Source of the DNA: Salvator merianae
Lineage: Eukaryota; Chordata; Lepidosauria; Squamata; Teiidae
NCBI GenBank assembly: GCA_003586115.2
Contig: QVOM02000074.1
Location: forward strand, 795,160-859,159
DNA length: 64,000 nucleotides
Reading direction: 5' to 3'
Shown here in pieces: positions 58,024 to 64,000 of the stretch (the stretch's first letter is position 1; each line of letters starts with the position of its first letter). The notes beneath the pieces are model-generated. The model saw only the letters and a list, made by a program, of their open reading frames with translations, was not told where the DNA came from and searched no databases. The translations under genes were made by a program, and so were the position numbers.

Positions 58024-58920
58024 CTAGTTTGAAGCTCTCCTGATGAGCGCAGCCAGTCTCCTGCCAAATATGTGCTTTCCTGTCTTTGTAAGATGGAGCC
58101 CATCTCTTGCAAGGAGTCCATCATATAAGTAGTTTAGTCCATGGTCTAGAAATCCAAATCCTTGCTGGTAGCACCATTGACGTAGCCAGTTGTTTACCTG
58201 TAGAATCTTGCTCCATCTTCTTTTTCCATGGCCATTCACTGGGAGGATAGAAGAGAAGACAACTTGCGCTCCCAGTTCCTTCAATTTCCTGCCCAGGTCT
58301 TCAAAGTCTCTGCAGATAGCTTCAAAGTTCCTTCCTGCGGTGTCATTTGTTCCTACATGTATCTGTAGGAATGGGTAATAGTCTGTAGGACTGAAGAGTC
58401 TTGGCAGCCTCTCGGTTACATCTTTGATTCGTGCACCAGGAAGGCAACACACTTCTCGTGAGGTCATGTCAGGTCTGCACACAGTTGCCTCTGTTCCCCT
58501 CAATAAGGAATTCACCACAACCACCACTCTCCTATTCTTCTTCACAGCTTCTCTTCTTTTTTTCGGTTCAAGAGGTTTCATATTGCACACCAAATCTTTC
58601 TGAACTTCCTGATTATTCTTCTCCGTGAGAGCCTGGTACTGGTTTTCAAGCTGTACAGTTGCTGACTCTCTCCTTATCCTCCGGCTTCTTTTGGTCACAT
58701 GCTTCCAATCCTCAGCTTCCACAGGTTCTCTGATGTTGTCTTCTCCGTGATCATTTTGAAGTGCATCTTCCGTTCTGTCCAGGAAGCTCTCCTTCTCCCT
58801 AATGAGCTTCAAAGTAGCCACTCTCTCCTCAACTTCTTGCACTTTCTCTTCCAGCAAAGACACACGCTCGCATTTGCGGCAGGTGTAATTAGGGTCCCCC
58901 TCTGGTAGAAGTATCATCAT
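58024..58920 (-). CDS. CR1-d ORF1 protein (esterase/SGNH domain), intact frame
   Basis: 298 codons open from a Met at 58920. It belongs to a retrotransposon and not to the host. CR1 ORF1 proteins bind nucleic acid and often end in an SGNH hydrolase (esterase) domain of uncertain role. The N-terminus has CRKCER followed by a Leu/Glu-rich coiled coil at residues 20-45, then a charged Arg/Lys region. From about residue 128 the SGNH fold is seen: VVVNSLLRGTE (block I, usually GDS), LQIHVGTNDTA (block III, G-x-N-D), and DGLHLTKTGKHIFGRRL (block V, catalytic Asp-x-x-His). In block I the Gly-Asp before the catalytic Ser has become Val-Asn. The ORF lies 107 bp upstream of ORF2 in transcription order. 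Confidence 0.88.
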   Translation of the reverse strand: MMILLPEGDPNYTCRKCERVSLLEEKVQEVEERVATLKLIREKESFLDRTEDALQNDHGEDNIREPVEAEDWKHVTKRSRRIRRESATVQLENQYQALTEKNNQEVQKDLVCNMKPLEPKKRREAVKKNRRVVVVVNSLLRGTEATVCRPDMTSREVCCLPGARIKDVTERLPRLFSPTDYYPFLQIHVGTNDTAGRNFEAICRDFEDLGRKLKELGAQVVFSSILPVNGHGKRRWSKILQVNNWLRQWCYQQGFGFLDHGLNYLYDGLLARDGLHLTKTGKHIFGRRLAALIRRASN

Positions 58921-59390
58921 ATTATACTCCTTGCAGCTAACTACAAAGCTTCTCTTTCTCCATGTTATCTAAAGTTGGTTGGCGTCCTCTTGTGAGATAT
59001 GAAACAGTGTGGTGTACTTCCAATGTTGTTTAACTAAAATTTAATCTTCCTTTTTTCGTTGAATTATTTAAATTGTCACTTTAGGATAATTATTTTACTT
59101 TATTAAATTAAACAAAAAAGTGGCTACTTATTTAAATTATTTAGTTGTTTTAGCTTATTTTTACTTTTCCTTACAATTTAAGTTCTCTTACTGGATACTT
59201 TTTGGAAAAATAAATCTAAATTAGTATTTTATAGTTGTATGACAGTAATGGCTCGTGGGCCACTGTTTTTATCAGCTGAAGGGAGTGGCCAAATATGCTA
59301 ATCTGAAGGGGTTTTCTGAAGGGTGTTCCCTGTTTTCTGAACGGGTTTTTCCTCCTCTAGGTCACCTCTAGGTCACCAGCAACAGTAAGT

Positions 59391-60957
59391 CTCTCCTTGC
59401 TCAGACTATGTGCTCAGGCAGAGCCAAGTATTCTAAAATTTCACACTCCAAATTTACACAAAAACAAAACACACATGGGGAGGAGATGAGACTCTCTAGC
59501 TCACTCCCAGGGTTCCAATTGGGGTTTAAAACATATGTTGGAGGGGGAAAAACTTTTAGAAACAAAGAAAATGGGGGTTTTACATTTCCCAAGAGAAGAT
59601 TCCTGTCTTCTAAGACTTTCAGAACCTAAAGCAGTTTGGGACTTTTGCCTTTCCTTTCCTAGGCTTAGGGCATGTCCTGGGGATTGTTCTCTCCATTTCT
59701 GCATTCTGACTATTCCAATACTTTCTAACACTAAACCTTAGTTCCCTCAATAACCAAATCTTCAACAGCTTACAAGACCCTTTCTGTCCTTTCCTTTTTA
59801 TTTCTCCTAAACCAAGAGCATTTTAAGCTTCCTGAGATTCCTTTTTGCACACTCTAGCAACTCATGAACATGCACACCTTCCACTACAGTCCTGTCTTCC
59901 TGAAAAGGCACATTTCTAACTGGAAAAGCTACACTGCCATTCAATTCCTGCACAAACTTTCCACAGCTTCCTTTAACTATCTTCTTTTCTAAGCACTTTT
60001 TGGCAACAGCACAATCAGAGAAGGACAAATCTTGACCTCCCTAACTTTACAAAGTTTGGGCAGCATGGGGGCTACCTACCCATCTCCCTCCTGCATTGCC
60101 ATGTGAGATTGCTCCTAAGGCAACCAGGTTTCAACATTTGTGCTGCAAGGGTCTCTTTCCCTTCAGCAGAAATTCCCATTAAAGCCTAGTAAGCAACACT
60201 GATTCTCTCAAAACCATAGTGAAACTTAGCCACAGCAGCTATAATTCTAGACTCACAACGAACACTTAACTCCTTACCCTGATTTTCAAAATTACATTTT
60301 TTCTCACAAGGACAGAACTCAGCCCGAAGACACATGTTTCTGCCTAGCTGCTCCTTTCCTCTGGACTCAGATTTGGAAAAGCTTGTCTCTTCCTCATCTG
60401 TCCTTTTGCACTGATGTTCAGATCTTGCCTCAGACCAGCACCTGCTTCTCTTTCCTTCTCCAATGGAGAAAAAGGCAAAGCAGATTTTACACTCTCTGCC
60501 CTGGTGTCAATGCTAACTTCCAACACACAATCTCCCTCAGAACCTTCCTTGCTACTAGCACGATTTGAAACTAGAACATTCTCCACACAGCTACTCCTGT
60601 CTTCACCTCCTGGAATTCCAAAACCTGTGGAACTCCCTGACACTTGTGCAGACAAAAGAAAGCCATTGTCTTGAGGTTCTGAGCTTACTCCGGGCTCCTC
60701 GCTTCTCTCAGCCTTAGGACCCGTTTCTTCCTCCAAAATCTTCTGACAATTTCCCTCACTTACCCTTGCTGTGCCTTTGACTAAGACAGCTGAAAGATTC
60801 CTTCGTTCAGTCACATTTTCACTTAAAAAGACATGGAGAACTATCCTGTTCCTCCTCAATGCTAGCAACTTCATTTCCCACAACACTTTCTACATTTTGG
60901 CTAGCACTTACACAGGCTCCAGCACTAACTTTAACTCCAACAACCACCTCTGCAATA
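59391..60957 (-). pseudogene. Unassigned coding-like stretch, probably a retroelement remnant
   Basis: I do not recognise this. On the - strand, 60886-60344 is open for 180 codons, rich in Glu, Ser and Gly, with acidic disordered character (EEETGPKAERSEEPGVSSEP). An upstream frame ends in VESVVGNEVASIEEEQDSS, suggesting a frameshift. After 60344 a Cys-containing segment follows in another frame (ENQGKELSVRCESRIIAAVA). A further open frame at 60028-59807 has KKCLEKKIVKGSCGKFVQEL. Taken together these suggest a once-continuous protein of at least 350 residues broken by a few shifts. It lies upstream of CR1-d in the same orientation but has no CR1 motif. A Ty3/gypsy gag-to-protease region or an old host pseudogene are both possible. 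Confidence 0.4.
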
Positions 60958-61416
60958 GGGGGCAAAAAGAGAAAGAGATTTTCAAAAGAGATTTTATAGT
61001 CTGGGCTGGACAGGGGCAGAGAAACATCAGGATTGGTTACCTGGACTTGGTGAAAAGGATGCTGGGACTCAGTGGGAGGGATCTAGGGCAATGGATGCCA
61101 ACCACATGGACTTCTGTGCTATGTCCCTGGGAGAGGCCAGGGACAGTACATGTTACATGCTTGGGGTAACTGTAGGTAACTCCTGTAACATCTTGTAAAT
61201 ATTATATTTGCCAAGTAGCACCACTTTCGTATATAGTTACATTTTGGAGGGAAGGCTGTAGATTGGGCAACAGAGGGACTCTTACTTTTAGGAGGGAAAG
61301 TTGAGGATTGAAAAATAAACTGCTTATTTTGTAATTAGTAAATATGTATAAATGTAAACAGTCTGATCAGAGAGGCATTCTGGTCAAGAATAAGTTGTGC
61401 TGATCTGTAATTATAT
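60958..61416 (+). repeat. Ty3-c-type 3' UTR and LTR fragment
   Basis: Starts with a 60-70 bp segment also present at 53110-53176. After about 170 bp comes LTR sequence matching 45897-46130, including a TATAAAT at about 61348. It stops at GATCTGTAATT (61416), before the AATAAA-containing end, where L1-e begins. It is most simply the 3' end of Ty3-c, separated from it by the 7.8-kb block; a second copy of the same family is the alternative. Confidence 0.7.
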
Positions 61417-63427
61417 TTTATTATCTATTATAAATATTACATCCATATATATCACATATTTCCATACAGAAGACTAAATGTTCAGATATATTCCTCTTCT
61501 CCCTCCCACTCAGAAGCCTTAATAAATTTCTAAGTTCTACTGGGAGATCCATTAAATATTCTTTGTAAAGAACCTGTTCCCCATTTCTGGAACCTTGTAG
61601 ATTTACCCTTTTTCCCCTATATTTCATTTTTCTGTCCATTGAAAAGTCCATTGTCAGTTGATCGATGACATAATGATACCATTTCTCCAAACTCCATTTC
61701 TTTCCATCCTGCCACAAATATAGCCTGGGCTGTATCTTAACATGATGCATATTTTATTTTCTAAAGGAATCGATTTACCAGTAATTATCTCCATTTGTCT
61801 TGCTACTTTTTCCCATTTTTTTTTTTTTTTTGCCTATGTTCACATTGCCAAATTAAATGTATGTATGTGTCTTTTTTATTACTTTGCTGCCAACATTGGT
61901 GCCCTATGTCACTGGTTTAAAATTTTCAACTTTAACCCTTTTGTTCTATTATAGTTCTCCTTAACTCTTTCTTGTATATTTTGGTGAATGTCCAACAAAT
62001 TTATCTGCATATCCTCTTTCCATGTCAAAGATATATTTTCTACATATTCTTGTGCTTGGACTATTGTCCTTTATATTTTTTCTCCTATTCCCTTTTTCTA
62101 TTTATCTTAGCTTTAATAATTTTTGAAAGGGATCCAGACCTCTATATAATGTCTCCTTAATTCCAATTATTTGTTTCCCATGTTCTAACATTTCCCCATT
62201 TGTGTCTATAAAACCTTTTTTTCTATGATAGCCTTCTTCCTGCAAGCATCTCGTGTTCCTCTTGTTTATTATTTCTTCTTTACAGTTAATTAGGTATATG
62301 GGACCTAATTTAGAATATTCCCTGATTCATTTCTTTGCCATTTATACCATACTTCCATATTCATCCTGAATGGTCCATACTGTCCTGTCACTTTTTTCTT
62401 CTCAGCCCTTCCAATATAGCTGACTTATTTGTAACTTTATTAATATACTGTTTTTATCGTCACCCACTTTTGACTTTCACTATATTGCAAATCTATATCC
62501 TTTACCATATGTAGGATATTACTTCCAAAGTAGGGATTCGACCATACTCCCTCCCTTAATGGGTTACTCAATATTGTCTATAAAATATTTGTTTGTTCCC
62601 TCCATAACTGGTTATAGTTTGCTGGGTCCATTTTATATAAGTTTGTTGATATATATCTCCTAAATATTTTAATTGTTTTATTTCTACCTTTAATCCCATA
62701 AGTTGTTTTATTTGTTTTTGTTCTCCTGGTGGGGCATTGACATAAATAATGTCAGATTTTTCAATATTAATCATCAGGCCTGATTTCTTACTAAAATCTT
62801 CTATGATTTGCTTCATTTGCTGTTCAATCTTCAAAGAGTATCATGTTAAAATTAAAGCATCATCTGCAAATAAATTTAGTTTGAATTCTTCTTTAAAATA
62901 TTTATCCTTTCTCCATTTCTGTTTTGCCAGTTTTCATTTACTATTATTCCAACTGCCAATACAAGAGTCAATTCCTCCTACTATTTAATTTATTTAACTT
63001 ATTTATTGTGTTGTGCAAATTCCCCTTCCAACTTTCAATACATAGGCTTTATTTATATTTTACACTCTTTCAAATATATCCCTATTACCTATTATTTGTT
63101 AATCTGTTGTATACTCTAGAAGATTTATCCTATAATAAATGTAACAAACCAATATTTTGGATGCTTCTGTAATATTTTTTAAAATGTAGAATATACAATA
63201 GCCATCAGGTGGGAAATAAACAGTAGAAAATAAAACATTGAAATGCTCTATCCTCCCAATTGTTAATCCTTATCTTCTACCTTTTGACTCAAACATTTTA
63301 ATCAGATACACATTTCCACAACATTACACAAGGTTAAACCAACAAAGGGAAAAAAGAAAAAAACTCTCCATTCTAGCCCCATCTTTCCTGCATTATCTTC
63401 CCTCTTCGTATTTCATTTCATGTCTGA
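61417..63427 (-). mobile_element. L1-type LINE fragment (L1-e)
   Basis: A - strand L1 consisting of the second half of ORF2. No poly-T tail is present at its left end, so the 3' UTR is missing and it abuts the LTR fragment directly. Right limit approximate: recognisable coding stops around 63.2 kb, next to the poly-T at 63428. Confidence 0.75.
61421..62870 (-). pseudogene. L1-e ORF2 (RT end to C-terminus), decayed
   Basis: RT motif C is clear near 62860 on the - strand (LNLFADDALILT). Then 62834-62568 reads EDFSKKSGLMINIEKSDI and QLKYLGDIYQ, the post-palm block (K.SG..IN..KS.. and IKYLGI). Around 61870 the Cys/His region is readable as DTYIHLIWQCEH. At 61750-61421 is the C-terminal part (KKWSLEKWYHYVIDQLTMDF, ending YGCNIYNR). 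Frames are broken between blocks by homopolymer runs such as the T run at about 61816-61831. Confidence 0.8.
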
Positions 63428-64000
63428 TTTTTTTTTTTTTTTTTTTTTTTGCTTATTTCATTTTACTTCACTTAACAAAATGCATTACTTATTTTGGCTT
63501 CTTAAACCAATTCAGTTGTTTTTCTGGTCCAGCTTATTGTTTGTTTTCTGATTCTCCTTCTCCTTTGGTGTGAGTGAAATGTCCTTCCACAACTCCAACT
63601 CTCCATCCTCTTTCTCTGACTCATCTTCCTCTGCATCATTAGTTACTCCATTCCCTCTATCATCATCCTTTCCACTCCCCTTCCTGAATGCTTACAGAAG
63701 TCTTCTTCATTCCAGGCCCTTAACAGTTTACCATTGTTGAAAAGCAGAATGACAACTGGAACAAGCTACACACACATATAAAGAACATTGTTGATGAAAA
63801 TATAGGGTTATTCTTATAGTAATGGGAGATGGTTGAACAAAAAGGAGAAAAAATATAGAGTTATACTGTAACTGATTAGAAATTAATATTAGTAATGAAT
63901 TAACTAGAAAAATATATACACAGAATTGTGAGGCTTGTTACAAAACTATAATGAACTAGAAAAGTAGGATAACTTTAAAGTTACTTACAACAATTCATCT
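63428..64000 (-). mobile_element. Poly-T and probable 3' end of another L1 (L1-f)
   Basis: A run of 23 T (63428-63450) looks like the poly-A tail of a - strand retroelement that continues past the window. The following 550 bp is AT-rich, with a C/T-rich patch at about 63540-63720, and has no readable protein, as expected for a 3' UTR. The family assignment is an inference. Confidence 0.4.

Larger units (their letters stand above)
54759..59390 (-). mobile_element. Nearly full-length CR1 LINE (CR1-d) with hAT insertion
   Basis: The most complete CR1 here. The 3' tail is four 8-bp units GAATCATA (last one AAATCATA) at 54759-54790, the CR1-type 3' microrepeat. It then reads on - through 3' UTR (broken by hAT-c), ORF2 (55959-57916), ORF1 (58024-58920) and probable 5' UTR to about 59390. 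The 5' UTR end is inferred from the absence of any other match and may be shorter. ORF2 has lost about 850 bp relative to CR1-a, which covers the same region. Apart from that, the copy is young: ORF1 is open throughout. Confidence 0.93.

Noticed and set aside
58024..58920. Host esterase gene
   Set aside because: SGNH blocks together with the adjacent CR1 ORF2 in the same orientation identify it as CR1 ORF1.
53110..61023. Ordinary target duplication for the 70-bp repeat
   Set aside because: Far longer than LINE, LTR or DNA-transposon duplications and with an indel; kept only as an unexplained finding.

Overview
This is a repeat-dense stretch of an amniote genome, most likely a squamate reptile (lizard or snake). 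It holds one confidently recognised host gene, the terminal coding exon of NTF3 (neurotrophin-3) on the + strand at about 10.85-11.64 kb. The exon has a splice acceptor, a full prepro-protein and a short 3' UTR with a poly(A) signal. The squamate call rests on an NT-3 with a conserved cysteine framework but many substitutions, and on a repeat mix of several L1 lineages, CR1 and CR1/L3-like LINEs, an L2-type LINE, chromodomain Ty3/gypsy elements, Tc1, hAT and PIF/Harbinger elements. No prokaryotic, CRISPR, tRNA or rRNA feature was seen.

Layout. 0-6.2 kb: eroded L1 on the - strand (L1-a). 6.2-7.7 kb: Tc1-like transposon with long terminal inverted repeats (TIRs). 7.7-10.8 kb: NTF3 intron with an L2-type LINE scrap. 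10.85-11.8 kb: NTF3 terminal exon. 11.8-14.6 kb: no recognisable gene. 14.6-16.9 kb: decayed Ty3/gypsy gag-pol (Ty3-a). 16.9-19.6 kb: unassigned. 19.6-25.7 kb: L1 on - (L1-b) carrying a CR1 insertion (CR1-a). 26.0-26.4 kb: GC-rich hAT element with a perfect 8-bp target duplication. 26.9-29.8 kb: old CR1 on - (CR1-b) carrying a younger 5'-truncated L1 (L1-c). 29.9-42.7 kb: a CR1/L3-like LINE on + split by an almost complete L1 (L1-d) and a Ty3/gypsy element (Ty3-b). These also hold two PIF/Harbinger miniature elements and a second GC-rich hAT. 43.0-45.6 kb: further CR1 and CR1/L3 debris. 45.8-53.2 kb: chromodomain Ty3/gypsy element with a 5' LTR (Ty3-c); its probable 3' end lies at 60.96-61.42 kb. 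Between these is a 7.8-kb block with the longest CR1 of the window (CR1-d), a 1.1-kb CpG-rich hAT element inside it, and an unassigned coding-like stretch. 61.4-64 kb: more L1 on -.

The NTF3 exon is the only part that looks selected at the protein level. The rest is nested mobile-element strata whose relative order can be read from interruptions and target duplications: old CR1, CR1/L3, L1 and Ty3 hosts; younger L1 and CR1 guests; and cut-and-paste DNA elements as the last layer in several places. I found no convincing new functional system. The best leads are the divergent NT-3, the hAT families with perfect duplications, a CR1 copy that lost about 850 bp of reverse transcriptase at a 3-bp microhomology, and the unassigned - strand reading frames at 59.8-60.96 kb.
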